In this document: positions 17,187-26,017 of the stretch, in pieces
Position numbering within the stretch: the first letter of the stretch is position 1
How the letters are laid out: the number at the start of each line of letters is the position of its first letter
Assembly (NCBI RefSeq): GCF_009823805.1
Contig: NZ_WUEK01000013.1
Span: 80,815-144,814 of the forward strand
DNA: 64,000 bases
From: Nocardioides flavescens
GTDB lineage: Bacteria; Actinomycetota; Actinomycetes; Propionibacteriales; Nocardioidaceae
Reading direction: 5' to 3'
Made by a program: the position numbers and the translations under genes
The notes under the pieces: model-generated
Database searches by the model: none
Told to the model about the DNA's origin: nothing
What the model saw: only the letters and a program-made list of their open reading frames with translations

Positions 17187-18035
17187 TCAGGCGGGGTCGG
17201 CTTGGGGCTCGGCGTTCGCGCAGGACGCGGCGAAGCTGAGCAGGTCGTCGATGTCGAAGTGCGACGGGTCGTCGTGGGTGCCGCTGACCGTGAGCACGCT
17301 GACGTCCGCGCCGCGCTGCTGCAGCGCGGCGGCGACGCGGCCGGTGTTCTCCGACTCGCGCACCCAGGTGTCGTCGGGCGAGGTCACCATCCGGTAGCGG
17401 GTCTGGGTCGGGAGGTCGTCGACCACGTTGACCGGGTTGCGGTCGAAGGGCACGTCGCCGCCGTAGGCCTCGCGGATGATCCGCGGCCCACCGGGGACGT
17501 TCTGCATCTTGGTCAGGTCGAGCGCCGGCTTCACGCCGTACCAGCACGGCGGCTCGGCGACGTTGCCGTGGACCATGGCGTTGACCGACACCGCGCCGCC
17601 CATGGAGCCCGAGACCCACAGGCGCACGGGGACGCCGCCGGTCTCCTGCTCGGCCCAGGCCAGGAGGTTCTCGGTGTCGGCGGTGGACGCCTCGTTGCCC
17701 CAGGAGTCGGTGTGGAAGTCGGAGGCCGCGACGATCCAGCCCGCCTGCACCAGCGACTGCAACCACGGCTCGTCCATGCGGTTGTCGACGCCGCCGTTCT
17801 GGCCGTGGAAGAAGACGGCGATGCCGACGGGCGAGTCGGTCGGCGGCATCGAGAGCCGCACGTCCTGACCCTTCACCCGGCCGTAGACCACCGAGCCGAC
17901 GGGAGCGTCGGCGGTGGCGGTCGCGGTGGCCAGCACGAACAGCGCGGCGAGGACCAGGGCGAGCGGACGGATGCGGAAGAACGCACCGAGGAACGAGCGG
18001 GCGCGACCGCTCCCCACCACCCCCGTCACTGGCAT
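17187..18035 (-). CDS. Secreted alpha/beta hydrolase
   Basis: 282 residues with an N-terminal basic region and hydrophobic stretch (LALVLAALFVLATATATADA), a signal peptide or anchor. The fold is PHB-depolymerase/dienelactone-hydrolase-like: IAVFFHGQNGG oxyanion loop, SGSMGGAVS nucleophile elbow (Ser in GSMGG) and GTHDDPSHFD for the catalytic His. A Cys near the middle (EPPCWYG) and one near the end (ASCAN) may pair. It is likely an extracellular esterase or peptidase; the substrate is unknown. Confidence 0.78.
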   Translation of the reverse strand: MPVTGVVGSGRARSFLGAFFRIRPLALVLAALFVLATATATADAPVGSVVYGRVKGQDVRLSMPPTDSPVGIAVFFHGQNGGVDNRMDEPWLQSLVQAGWIVAASDFHTDSWGNEASTADTENLLAWAEQETGGVPVRLWVSGSMGGAVSVNAMVHGNVAEPPCWYGVKPALDLTKMQNVPGGPRIIREAYGGDVPFDRNPVNVVDDLPTQTRYRMVTSPDDTWVRESENTGRVAAALQQRGADVSVLTVSGTHDDPSHFDIDDLLSFAASCANAEPQADPA

Positions 18036-18094
18036 GCCCCCATCATCGCCGATGACCGGTCAACGGTCACGACGGGACCGGGTCACGCCCCCGG

Positions 18095-18466
18095 TCACGC
18101 TCCCAGCACGGCCGCCACGGTCTGGACCGGCAGCGCCGGCACCTCCCAGGGGTGCACGTCACCGCGGCGGTGACGGGCGCGCGAGACCGCCTCGACGATC
18201 ACCCGCTGGACGTGGTCGACGCCGAGCCCGACGTGCTGCGCGATCTCGTCGGCGGACCAGTCGTGGAACAGGCGCAGCTCGACGACCTGGCGCTGGGTGG
18301 CACCGAGCTCCAGCACGCAGGCGCGCAGCAGGAGCCGCTCGAGCGCGGCCTCGTGGGCCTCGTCGACGGGTCGGGCAGTGGGGGTGAGTGGCACGGGGGA
18401 GCACCGGGTTCTGCGAGGGAGGGGGTGTGAGTCCCGCGGGCGCACCCGAGCGGCAGCGGTCCTCAC
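18095..18466 (-). CDS. Sigma-70 region 4-like HTH protein
   Basis: 123 residues from GTG 18466 (GTG 18394 would give a shorter protein). Residues about 50-100 form a sigma region-4.2 helix-turn-helix: LGATQRQVVELRLFHDWSA, then DEIAQHVGLGVDHVQRVI. No region 2 is present, so it is not a complete sigma factor. It may be a stand-alone DNA-binding regulator. There is no clear ribosome site for either start. The target is unknown. Confidence 0.65.
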   Translation of the reverse strand: MRTAAARVRPRDSHPLPRRTRCSPVPLTPTARPVDEAHEAALERLLLRACVLELGATQRQVVELRLFHDWSADEIAQHVGLGVDHVQRVIVEAVSRARHRRGDVHPWEVPALPVQTVAAVLGA

Positions 18467-18525
18467 GCTGCACGCTACGCGGCCACAGTGGCCGATGCAA
18501 ACGTTTGCCCGACCTTGACGGCCCC

Positions 18526-19689
18526 TCAGGCGGTCTCGGCACTCCCCCGGTGGGGCACGCCGGCCAGCTGGTCGCGACGTACGACGAGCCCCGAGACCGT
18601 GGTGAGGAACCGCTCGGTGCTCTCCCCCGGCGCCAGGTCGTCGAAGTAGTGGCGGCGCATCGCGACCCGGGCGAGGTGGTGCTCGTCGTGGTCGAGTCGT
18701 GCGGCGAGCAGGGCCGTGAGGGTGTCCATCGAGTCGGCGTCGACGACGTCGGCGCAGCGACTGACCGGCACCTCGCTGCGCAGCCGCTCGGCGTCACCGT
18801 GGCGGTCGGTCAGGACGATCGGCTTGTCGGTGCGCAGGAACAGCCAGTCCAGACCGACGGAGGAGACGTCGGTGACCATCGCGTCGCAGCGGCCCATGAC
18901 GGCGAGGATGTCGCCGTCCAGCACCGCCACGTGGCCGGCCCCCGGGTCGAGCCGGTCGGCCTCCGCGAGGCGGTCGAGCACGGCCTGGTGGCCGGCCCGG
19001 ATCGCCGGCGTCGGGCTCGTCACGACCTTGGGGTGGGGCTTGTAGACGAGGCGCACGTCGGGCAGCGCCAGCACCGACCCGGCGATCTGGTCGGCGAACA
19101 GGTCGACGCTGGTGTAGTCGTTGTAGTCGGCGTCGCCCTCCCACGTGGGGGCGTAGAGCACGGTGCGCCGCGGGCTCTCCGCGACGATCGGGGCGCGGTC
19201 GAGGTCGAGCTGGGGGCGCCCGACGCGCACGAGCCGGCTGCCGTCGTACTCCAGCAGCCCGGTGACGTGACGCTGCACGGCGGCCTCGCCCGCGACGAGG
19301 ACGCGGTCGTAGGCCTTGGCGTTGTTGCTGGCCATGCTCTGCTTGTCGCTCTCGCCGTGGCCGATGTGGACGTGCAGGAAGCGCGAGTCCAGCAGCGAGT
19401 GGAAGTTGAGCATGGAGTTGTTGACGTAGAGCGCGACCTTGGGCGCGAGGGCGTCGTAGAGCTCCGCCAGCTCGGCGAACTCGGGCGCCAGCAGGACCGG
19501 CAGCCGTGTGCGGCGTCGCGCGACGGCCGCGGTGCGGGGATCTCGGGTGACGACGGCGACCTTGTGCACGGTGTCGAGGAGCTCGAGCACCGGGAGCCAC
19601 TGCAGTAACTGGTAGACCCGGGTCGGGTCGTCGGGGTAGTAGGCCACGACCTCCACCGCGACGCCGACCGGGTCGGTCTGGTCCGTCAC
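18526..19689 (-). CDS. CDP-glycerol glycerophosphotransferase-like (TagF/TagB family)
   Basis: 387 residues of GT-B fold. The C-terminal half has the family motifs VLYAPTWEGDADYNDY, KPHPKV and CDAMVTDVSSVGLDWLFL. The N-terminal half (VAYYPDDPTRVYQLLQWLPVLELL) is a variable acceptor domain. Family members polymerise glycerophosphate or ribitol-phosphate in teichoic acid synthesis. No other teichoic genes are adjacent, so the acceptor is uncertain. The GTG start is chosen from the reading frame; no strong ribosome site is seen. Confidence 0.82.
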   Translation of the reverse strand: MTDQTDPVGVAVEVVAYYPDDPTRVYQLLQWLPVLELLDTVHKVAVVTRDPRTAAVARRRTRLPVLLAPEFAELAELYDALAPKVALYVNNSMLNFHSLLDSRFLHVHIGHGESDKQSMASNNAKAYDRVLVAGEAAVQRHVTGLLEYDGSRLVRVGRPQLDLDRAPIVAESPRRTVLYAPTWEGDADYNDYTSVDLFADQIAGSVLALPDVRLVYKPHPKVVTSPTPAIRAGHQAVLDRLAEADRLDPGAGHVAVLDGDILAVMGRCDAMVTDVSSVGLDWLFLRTDKPIVLTDRHGDAERLRSEVPVSRCADVVDADSMDTLTALLAARLDHDEHHLARVAMRRHYFDDLAPGESTERFLTTVSGLVVRRDQLAGVPHRGSAETA

Positions 19690-19747
19690 GAGCGAAGCAT
19701 AGGAGCGGCGCGCCCCGAGGGGCGCGCCGGTCCGGGTGCTGTCTGCT

Positions 19748-19768
19748 GCAGCCGTCAGAGACGGCTGC
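19748..19768 (-). terminator. Hairpin overlapping the small membrane ORF stop
   Basis: GCAGCCGTC (19748-19756), loop AGA and GACGGCTGC (19760-19768) form a perfect 9-bp stem that includes the stop of the 28-residue ORF. It would end transcription of that small gene before the TagF-like gene. No U-tract follows. Confidence 0.5.
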
Positions 19769-19841
19769 GACCGCGCAGGTGGTTGGCGACGTAGATCGCC
19801 AGGGCGACGATGGCGAGGATGACAAGGATGGTCCACAGCAT
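19755..19841 (-). CDS. 28-residue single-span membrane protein
   Basis: A very short ORF: ATG at 19841, CGGAG about 8 bp before it, and a sequence made of one hydrophobic helix (MLWTILVILAIVALAIYVA) followed by a basic tail (NHLRGRSRL). Similar tiny hydrophobic proteins are common and often unannotated in actinobacteria. The good ribosome site and the hairpin at its stop support expression. Function unknown. Confidence 0.6.
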   Translation of the reverse strand: MLWTILVILAIVALAIYVANHLRGRSRL

Positions 19842-19943
19842 GGTGCAACTCCGTCCGTCGTTCGCGGGCACCGTTGCCTCGCGGTCACCGATCACTACCC
19901 GGTGGTGACCCTCGTCACACCTCGGGCGGGGTACCACCTCGAC

Positions 19944-20147
19944 ATGGCCGTCACCGTCAACCACCCCCAGCTCGGCAGCGCGAGCACCGAGACCCGCCAC
20001 GAGCTGGGCACCAGCGTCATCGTCGAGGATGGCCACCTGCAGGTGCGCTCGAGCGAGAACGGCCTCGAGCACGCGATCGTCGCCATCTACGCCCCCGGCC
20101 AGTGGGCCTCGGCGATCGTCGACCTGCCGGCAGCGCCGCCCGCCTGA
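19944..20147 (+). CDS. Small hypothetical protein
   Basis: 67 residues beginning MAVTVNHPQLG and ending LPAAPPA. It has alternating beta strands (TSVIVEDGHLQVRSS, AIVAIYAPGQWASAIV) and no signal or motif. It is divergent from the 28-residue ORF, with about 100 bp between. The frame has codon use like its neighbours. No family recognised. Confidence 0.45.
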   Translation: MAVTVNHPQLGSASTETRHELGTSVIVEDGHLQVRSSENGLEHAIVAIYAPGQWASAIVDLPAAPPA

Positions 20148-20176
20148 GGATATCTCCCCGCTCCCTATTCACTCGG

Positions 20177-20197
20177 TGTATACATCGGGTGTACTGT
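20177..20197. promoter_or_regulatory. PadR operator candidate
   Basis: TGTATACA (20177-20184) is a perfect 8-bp palindrome. TGTAC follows one helical turn later (20190-20194), within the direct repeat TCGGTGTATACA / TCGGGTGTACTG. It lies 10-30 bp before the PadR ATG and fits the TGTA...TACA half-sites bound by PadR proteins. Confidence 0.55.
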
Positions 20198-20204
20198 CCG
20201 TGGC

Positions 20205-20741
20205 ATGGGAGCGAGCGAGGTGCTGCTCGGCCTGCTCGCCCGGGGCCCCGCGCACGGCTACGAGCTGAAGGCCGACCACGACGCGTGGTTCCCCTCGGCC
20301 AAGCCCCTGGCCTTCGGGCAGGTCTACGCGACCCTCGGCCGCCTGGAGCGTGACGCCCTGGTCGAGACCGTCGAGGTGCAGACCGGCTCCGGCCCCGAGC
20401 GCACCGTCTACGCCATCACGACCGGCGGTCGCGCCGCTCTCGACGCGTGGCTGGGCCAGGCCGAGGGCCCGGCCGAGCACGCCGCCGACGAGCTGGTCCG
20501 CAAGACGGTGACGGCGCTGCGGCTCGGCGTCGACCAGGCCGGGTTCCTGGCCCGCCAGGGCGAGGCGCACCTCGCCCTGATGCGACGCCTGACCCGCGAG
20601 CGCGAGACGACCACCGAGCCGGGGGCGCGACTCGCCCTCGACCACCGTCTCCTGCACCTCGACGCAGACCTGCGCTGGCTCGAGGAGACCCGGGCCCGCG
20701 TAGGCGACACGACGACCACGACAGACGGGGAGCAGCGATGA
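20205..20741 (+). CDS. PadR family transcriptional regulator
   Basis: 178 residues. The N-terminal winged helix is VLLGLLARGPAHGYELKAD, then FGQVYATLGRLERDALVE and the wing TVYAITTGGRAALDAWL. The C-terminal helices (about 95-165) mediate dimerisation. It is first in an operon with an ABC transporter, overlapping it by ATGA. PadR regulators next to ABC pumps usually repress them and respond to a drug or peptide. Confidence 0.92.
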   Translation: MGASEVLLGLLARGPAHGYELKADHDAWFPSAKPLAFGQVYATLGRLERDALVETVEVQTGSGPERTVYAITTGGRAALDAWLGQAEGPAEHAADELVRKTVTALRLGVDQAGFLARQGEAHLALMRRLTRERETTTEPGARLALDHRLLHLDADLRWLEETRARVGDTTTTTDGEQR

Positions 20742-21430
20742 CGGAGCACGACGGAGCGGTCCTGACGGGGACCGCCCTGCACAAGTCCTTCGGCGCGACA
20801 CCCGCCCTGCGCGGGGTCGACGTCGCGATCGCGCCGGGCGAGCAGGTCGCGGTCACCGGGCCGAGCGGCAGCGGCAAGTCGACCCTCCTGCACTGTCTGG
20901 CCGGCGTGACCTCGCCCGACTCGGGCTTCGTCAGCCTGGCGGGCCACCGACTGGACTCGCTGAGCGAGCACCAGCGCACCCGGGTGAGAAGGGTCCGGAT
21001 CGGCCTCGTGCTGCAGTTCGGTCAGCTCGTGCCCGACCTCACCGCTGTCGAGAACGTCGCCCTCCCTCTCCTCCTCGAGGGCCGCCGGCGCCCGGACGCC
21101 GAGCAGGCCGCCCGGGGCTGGCTCGAGCGGCTCGGGGTCGGCGACCGGGCCGACGTACGCCCCCTCGAACTGTCGGGCGGCGAGCAGCAGCGCGTCGCCA
21201 TCGCCCGCGGGCTGGTCACCTCGCCCGACGTGGTGCTGGCCGACGAGCCCACCGGCGCCCTCGACACCGTCACCGGCGAGCAGGCTCTGCAGGTGCTCGT
21301 CGAGGCGACCCGCGAGACCGGCGCGGCCCTCGTCGTCGTCACCCACGACCACCGGGTCGCGGCCCACATGGAGCGCGGCATCGCGCTGCGCGACGGCCGC
21401 GTCGAGCTGGTGCGGGAGCCCGGCGCGTGA
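20738..21430 (+). CDS. ABC transporter ATPase (MacB/LolD type)
   Basis: 230 residues with Walker A GPSGSGKST, Q-loop in LVLQFGQLVPDLTAVENV, signature LSGGEQQRVAIARGL, Walker B VVLADEPTGALD and the switch His in VVVTHD. The DEPTGALD variant is typical of MacB/LolD/FtsE-type mechanotransmission exporters. GGGGAG lies before the ATG. It is coupled by overlap to PadR upstream and to the permease downstream (GTGA). Confidence 0.94.
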   Translation: MTEHDGAVLTGTALHKSFGATPALRGVDVAIAPGEQVAVTGPSGSGKSTLLHCLAGVTSPDSGFVSLAGHRLDSLSEHQRTRVRRVRIGLVLQFGQLVPDLTAVENVALPLLLEGRRRPDAEQAARGWLERLGVGDRADVRPLELSGGEQQRVAIARGLVTSPDVVLADEPTGALDTVTGEQALQVLVEATRETGAALVVVTHDHRVAAHMERGIALRDGRVELVREPGA

Positions 21431-22737
21431 GGCCGCTGTGGGTCGCGGTGGTCGCCGGAGCCGGACAGCTGCGCGGCATCCTCGTCCTCCTCACCACCGC
21501 CCTCGTGTCGGGACTGCTCCTCGTCGCAGTCTCGTACGCACGACTCGGCGGCTGGGGCGGCTACCAGAGCACCTACGACGGCGGTGCGCCGCTGTTCGGT
21601 CCGGTGGCCGACCCGGGCACGCGGGGCGGCGCCATCCTCGGGGTGGTGCTGCTCTGCCTGCCGGTCGTGCTCCTGCTCGACCAGTGCGTGCGGCTCGGGT
21701 CCGCCGCGCAGCGGCGACGCTACGAGGCCCTCGCCGTCGCGGGGGCCAGCCGCCGCGACCTGCGCCGCTGGGGGGCGATCGAGACCGGGGTGCCCGCCGT
21801 GGCCGGTGCCGCGCTCGGGGTCGGCGTCTGGATCGTGATGCGGCAGGTCCTCGGCTACGGCCTGGCCACCTCCCCCGTCCGCGCCCTGGTGCCGACGGCG
21901 ACCGGCCCGGGGTGGTGGACGCTGCTCGTGATCGTCCTGGTCGCGGCGTACGGCGTGCTGGTCGGGCAGCGCGCAGCGGCGCGCGCGAGTCGGCCGCCCC
22001 GGGCGCCGAAGAAGCCGCCGCGTCCCTGGGGTCTGCTCGTGCTGGGTGCCGCGGTCGCGCTCCTGGCACCGTGGATGAACACAGAGTCCGAGCTGCCGGG
22101 GCTCGCTGCGGTAGCGCTCGTCACCGTGGGCCTGGCGCTGACGACACCGTGGCTCGCCCACGTCATGGCCTCGCGGCTCCACGGGCGGACAGACGACCCT
22201 GCCGAACTCCTCGCCACGGCTCGGATCCGCGCCGACCACGGGGCAGCGGGCCGGGCGGCGGCCGCAGTCGGAGCAGTAGGGGCGACGTCCGGGGTCGCCG
22301 GCGCCCTGCTGGTGCGCGCCCTGACGGAGCAGTACGTCGACCTCTACATCGTGGTCCCGCTGCTCCTGGTGGGCTCCCTCGCCGCACTCGTCCTCGGGGT
22401 CATCACCTCGTCGCTCGCCCTCCACTCGATCGAGGCCACCCTGACCCGCGGTCGCGAGGTGGCGGCGCTCGTCGCGACCGGGGTCCCGCTCTCCACACTG
22501 GAGCGGGCCGTGGAGGCAGAGTGCCGGATCGTGACGATGCCGGTCACCACGGGTGCCGCCCTGTGCGGAGCGCTGGCCATCACCGCCCTGACCGCGTCTC
22601 CGTCAGCCCTGGTGGGCGGACTCGTCGGAGCCGCAGTCGTCGCGATCGGGCTCCGGTTCGCGGTCCGCTGCACGGCGCGCCTGACCGCGCCGTGGCTGCA
22701 CCGCGCCGTTGCTCAGGGGAGCCTCCGCACGGCCTGA
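21427..22737 (+). CDS. FtsX-like ABC transporter permease
   Basis: 436 residues, GTG start overlapping the ATPase. There are about eight to ten membrane helices. Two copies of an FtsX-like unit are visible: the first with RYEALAVAGASRRDLRRWGAIE and the second with TLTRGREVAALVATGVPLSTLERAVEAE. These are the coupling-helix motifs of MacB/FtsX permeases. There is no large extracytoplasmic domain. With its ATPase it probably exports a peptide or antibiotic or senses envelope stress. Confidence 0.86.
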   Translation: MRPLWVAVVAGAGQLRGILVLLTTALVSGLLLVAVSYARLGGWGGYQSTYDGGAPLFGPVADPGTRGGAILGVVLLCLPVVLLLDQCVRLGSAAQRRRYEALAVAGASRRDLRRWGAIETGVPAVAGAALGVGVWIVMRQVLGYGLATSPVRALVPTATGPGWWTLLVIVLVAAYGVLVGQRAAARASRPPRAPKKPPRPWGLLVLGAAVALLAPWMNTESELPGLAAVALVTVGLALTTPWLAHVMASRLHGRTDDPAELLATARIRADHGAAGRAAAAVGAVGATSGVAGALLVRALTEQYVDLYIVVPLLLVGSLAALVLGVITSSLALHSIEATLTRGREVAALVATGVPLSTLERAVEAECRIVTMPVTTGAALCGALAITALTASPSALVGGLVGAAVVAIGLRFAVRCTARLTAPWLHRAVAQGSLRTA

Positions 22738-22928
22738 GAGCGTTCTCACCCATTTGGACGACAGGCGAACTAATTCGTCCGGACCCCTTGACCTGAGTCG
22801 TTGACGACGACAACGATGCTTGTGTCCGTCGTCACAGGTCAGCGTCGCCGACCGGACGGACTCCTCCCTCGATCGCCGCCGCGGCCTCGGCCCCGTCGGC
22901 GACCTCTCGGCACCCCAGGAGCTCCCGC

Positions 22929-25046
22929 ATGTCGTTGCGCAGCATCACCAGGTGGACGGGGCTGGCGCTCGCGCTGAGCCTCGGTGCCGCCGCCCCGGTC
23001 CTCACGACCGCACCACCCGCTCAGGCCGTCGACCTCACCCTGCCCTCGCTGTGGCAGGCCTACCAGGACGACTTCATCTTCGGCACCTTCGGTGACTGGA
23101 GCAGCGAGCAGGCGCGGTACCACTACCGCACCAACAGCCCGGCCAACTCGCTCAAGCTCGATGCCCAGATCGGCAACAACCCGACCAACAGCCTGTCGCG
23201 GCAGACCTACGTCGCCGCGGTGGCACGCATCGATGCCGACACGAGCCTCTCCGAGGCGGAGAAGGCCGACGCGATCCAGGACGCCAACGAGCACGTCGTC
23301 CTGCAGCCCACCACGGGCAACGGCCAGTCCGAGGCCGTCCTGAAGGCGGTCCAGGCCTACAACGCGGCCAACGCGCTGCCGCCCGCGCAGCGCAAGGTGG
23401 TGCGCGCCCACGTGCTGGCCTGGCACGGCGGCCAGCAGCCCAACTACTTCTTCACCAACGGCTTCACCTACGACGCCGCCAACCCCGACTGGGCGAGCAA
23501 GCAGACGATGCTCAAGCGGCTCGACGACTACATCCGCCAGATGATGGCGAAGTACAAGCCCTACCAGGACGTCATCTACTCCTGGGACGTCGTCAACGAG
23601 GCCATCGACGACTACTCCGGGCAGATCCGCAACGCCCAGGACCCGCAGGTCGGCCAGTGGGGCCGGATCTTCCGCACCCCCTCGCTCGACGCCACCCCCG
23701 ACGAGCGGCTGCGCGTCGAGTCGGCGTGGGTGCGTCAGGCCTTCGCTTCGGCGCGGAAGTGGTCGGCGGCCAACGGCGAGACCTGGAAGCTCTACTACAA
23801 CGACTACCAGGACTCGAACAAGCTCTACGAGCCCAAGCTGAGCCAGACCATCAAGATGCTCCGACCGATCTACGCCGCCGGCAACATCGACGGCTACGGC
23901 ATGCAGGGTCGCCTGTCCTCGGTCTACCCGAGCATCAACCAGCTGCGCGCCCAGGTGACCGCCGGGCTGACCGTGGCGAACGAGGTCTCGATCAGCGAGT
24001 CCGACATCCGCAGCGACTTCGAGCTGAACCCGGACTACGACGCCACCCAGCCCACCCGCCCGGTGACGGCCGCCGACGCCGACGACCCGCGCGGCCAGTG
24101 GCCGGCGTTCGGCTCCTGCTCGTGGGCCAACCGCACCGCGGCCAACGGCAACACCTTCGACACCTGCAACTCGCCGGTGCGCCGCATCCCCGACTGGGGC
24201 ACCGGAACCAACACCCCGCTCGCCGACTCCCCGGCGATCATGACCCGCCAGGCCGACTACGCCGCCGACTGGATGGACCTGCTGCTGTCGTTCGGCGACA
24301 AGATCAAGGCCTACCAGTTCGACGGGTTGTCCGACACGAGCACCTTCAACCGCTTCGACGGCGCCCACCTGTGGTCGGGCGCGGCCGACCGGCACGAGAA
24401 GTACTCCTTCTTCTCCGTCCTCGGCGCCCCGGCGCGCAAGAAGATGCGCGCCGCCATCGCGGTCGACGCCGGGGACGCCGCGCGGTGGACGCCCGACAGC
24501 TGGTCGACGTACGCCGCCGCACGGCAGCGCGCGCAGTCGCTGGTCGGGGTGCGGATCTACACCATCGACGCCGTGAACGACGTGACCTCGGCGACCACCG
24601 CGCTCACCGAGGCCCGGCTCGCGCTGGTGCCGCGCCAGGGCACGACCGTCCCGCCGACGACCACGCCCACCACCCCCACCACGCCCACCACGCCCACGAC
24701 CCCGGCCCCCACCGGGGCCAAGGGCACCGTGGCGGCGAAGGTGAAGGTCGTCCGCGCACCGCGGACCACCGCGCCCGGCCGGCTCCAGGTGCGACTGCGG
24801 ACGCTCACCAGCCCGACCGGCTCCGCGGCCGGCGCGGGCACGGCACCGTCCGGCACGGTCACCGTCGAGCTGACCCACCGCGGTCGTACCGTCGAGCGCG
24901 TCGGCACCGTCGAGGACGGCGTCGTGCGGCTCAAGGTGCACCGGCTCGCCCGGGGCACCTGGAAGCTGACGCTCAGCTACGCCGGGTCCTCGGCGTACGA
25001 GCCGCTCGCGGAGCAGCGGGCCGGGAAGCTGCGCGTGCGCCGCTGA
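22929..25046 (+). CDS. Secreted GH10 endo-1,4-beta-xylanase with C-terminal module
   Basis: 705 residues. A Sec signal peptide ends near AQA (about 34). The GH10 barrel spans about 45-570: HVLAWHGGQQPNYF, the acid/base Glu in WDVVNEAIDD (about 224) and the nucleophile Glu in the ISESDI segment (about 357, where most GH10 enzymes have TELDI). A Thr/Pro linker of repeated PTTPTT units (about 575-595), a likely O-mannosylation target, joins a C-terminal beta-sandwich of about 110 residues with no recognised family. It hydrolyses xylan outside the cell. The barrel has a long insertion with CSWANRTAANG ... TCNSP. The 190 bp upstream (22738-22928) shows no gene. Confidence 0.85.
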   Translation: MSLRSITRWTGLALALSLGAAAPVLTTAPPAQAVDLTLPSLWQAYQDDFIFGTFGDWSSEQARYHYRTNSPANSLKLDAQIGNNPTNSLSRQTYVAAVARIDADTSLSEAEKADAIQDANEHVVLQPTTGNGQSEAVLKAVQAYNAANALPPAQRKVVRAHVLAWHGGQQPNYFFTNGFTYDAANPDWASKQTMLKRLDDYIRQMMAKYKPYQDVIYSWDVVNEAIDDYSGQIRNAQDPQVGQWGRIFRTPSLDATPDERLRVESAWVRQAFASARKWSAANGETWKLYYNDYQDSNKLYEPKLSQTIKMLRPIYAAGNIDGYGMQGRLSSVYPSINQLRAQVTAGLTVANEVSISESDIRSDFELNPDYDATQPTRPVTAADADDPRGQWPAFGSCSWANRTAANGNTFDTCNSPVRRIPDWGTGTNTPLADSPAIMTRQADYAADWMDLLLSFGDKIKAYQFDGLSDTSTFNRFDGAHLWSGAADRHEKYSFFSVLGAPARKKMRAAIAVDAGDAARWTPDSWSTYAAARQRAQSLVGVRIYTIDAVNDVTSATTALTEARLALVPRQGTTVPPTTTPTTPTTPTTPTTPAPTGAKGTVAAKVKVVRAPRTTAPGRLQVRLRTLTSPTGSAAGAGTAPSGTVTVELTHRGRTVERVGTVEDGVVRLKVHRLARGTWKLTLSYAGSSAYEPLAEQRAGKLRVRR

Positions 25047-25066
25047 CCGCTCCTCCGCCATCCACC

Positions 25067-25098
25067 AGCACGCCCCGGCCTCCCGGCCGGGGCGTGCT
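25067..25098 (+). terminator. Strong hairpin terminator after the xylanase gene
   Basis: AGCACGCCCCGGCC (25067-25080), a TCCC loop and GGCCGGGGCGTGCT (25085-25098) form a perfect 14-bp stem 20 bp after the xylanase stop. No U-tract follows. Confidence 0.85.
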
Positions 25099-25132
25099 GT
25101 GCCGTGCGCCAGGGCGCGGGTACAGAACGCAC

Positions 25133-26017
25133 ATGAAGACACGCACACTCGGCAACGCGACCACCGGCACCGTCGAGGTCGGAGCGATCGGGCTCGGACT
25201 CATGACCTTCGACCAGACCGGCACCCAGCCCCGCCAGCAGCTGCTCGACACCGTCTCGGCGGCGCTCGAGGCCGGCGTGACGCTCTTCGACACCGCCGAC
25301 GCCTACGGCCCCGGTGACGCGAAGGGCATCGACGCCCAGGGCGAGAACGAGCGCCTCATCGCCTCCCTGCTCGACGAGCTCGGCGTGCGCGACCAGGTGC
25401 TGCTCGCCACCAAGGGCGGCCACGTGCGCACCGACGGCGGGGGCTGGGACACCGACAGCAGCGCCGCGCACCTGCGCGCGGCCGTCGACCACTCGCTGCA
25501 GCGGCTCGGCGTCGACCAGATCGCCCTGTGGCAGCACCACCGCCCCGACCCGGACGTGGCCTACGACGAGGTGATCGAGACCCTCGCCGAGATCGCCGGC
25601 ACCGGCAAGGTGCGGATGATCGGGCTCTCCAACGCCGACGAGCAGCAGATCCGGGCGGCCAAGGAGGTGCTGGGCGACGCACTGGTGAGCGTGCAGAACC
25701 AGTTCTCCCCCGCGTTCCGCAGCAGCCGCTCCGAGATCGACGTGTGCGCGGAGCTCGGTCTGGCGTTCCTGCCGTGGAGCCCGCTCGGCGGGCTCGGCGA
25801 CGCCAAGGAGCTCGCCGACAAGCACCCGGCGTTCGCCCGCGTCGCGGAGGACCGCGGGGTCAGCCCCCAGCAGGTCGCGCTGGCCTGGGAGCTCGCGCAG
25901 TCGCCCGTCGTCATCCCGATCCCGGGTGCCAAGCGACCTCAGTCGGTCCGCGACTCCGCGCAGGCCGCGGACCTCGAGCTCACGTCCGAGGAGCTGTCGG
26001 CGCTCGACGCCGACTGA
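25133..26017 (+). CDS. Aldo/keto reductase
   Basis: 294 residues of the AKR TIM barrel. The catalytic tetrad is visible: LFDTADAYGPG (Asp, Tyr), LATKGGH (Lys) and ALWQHHRPDP (His). The NADPH site is IPIPGAKRP near the C-terminus. It reduces aldehydes or ketones; the substrate is unknown. It converges on the PAP2 gene and overlaps it by 38 bp. Confidence 0.9.
   Translation: MKTRTLGNATTGTVEVGAIGLGLMTFDQTGTQPRQQLLDTVSAALEAGVTLFDTADAYGPGDAKGIDAQGENERLIASLLDELGVRDQVLLATKGGHVRTDGGGWDTDSSAAHLRAAVDHSLQRLGVDQIALWQHHRPDPDVAYDEVIETLAEIAGTGKVRMIGLSNADEQQIRAAKEVLGDALVSVQNQFSPAFRSSRSEIDVCAELGLAFLPWSPLGGLGDAKELADKHPAFARVAEDRGVSPQQVALAWELAQSPVVIPIPGAKRPQSVRDSAQAADLELTSEELSALDAD

Noticed and set aside
24650..24715. 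Short repeats resembling a CRISPR array
   Set aside because: They are in-frame codons of the Thr/Pro linker of the xylanase, with no spacers. No CRISPR array was seen in the window.
22839..25148. 769-codon minus-strand open frame
   Set aside because: Antisense to the GH10 xylanase gene; composition is a GC-bias artefact.
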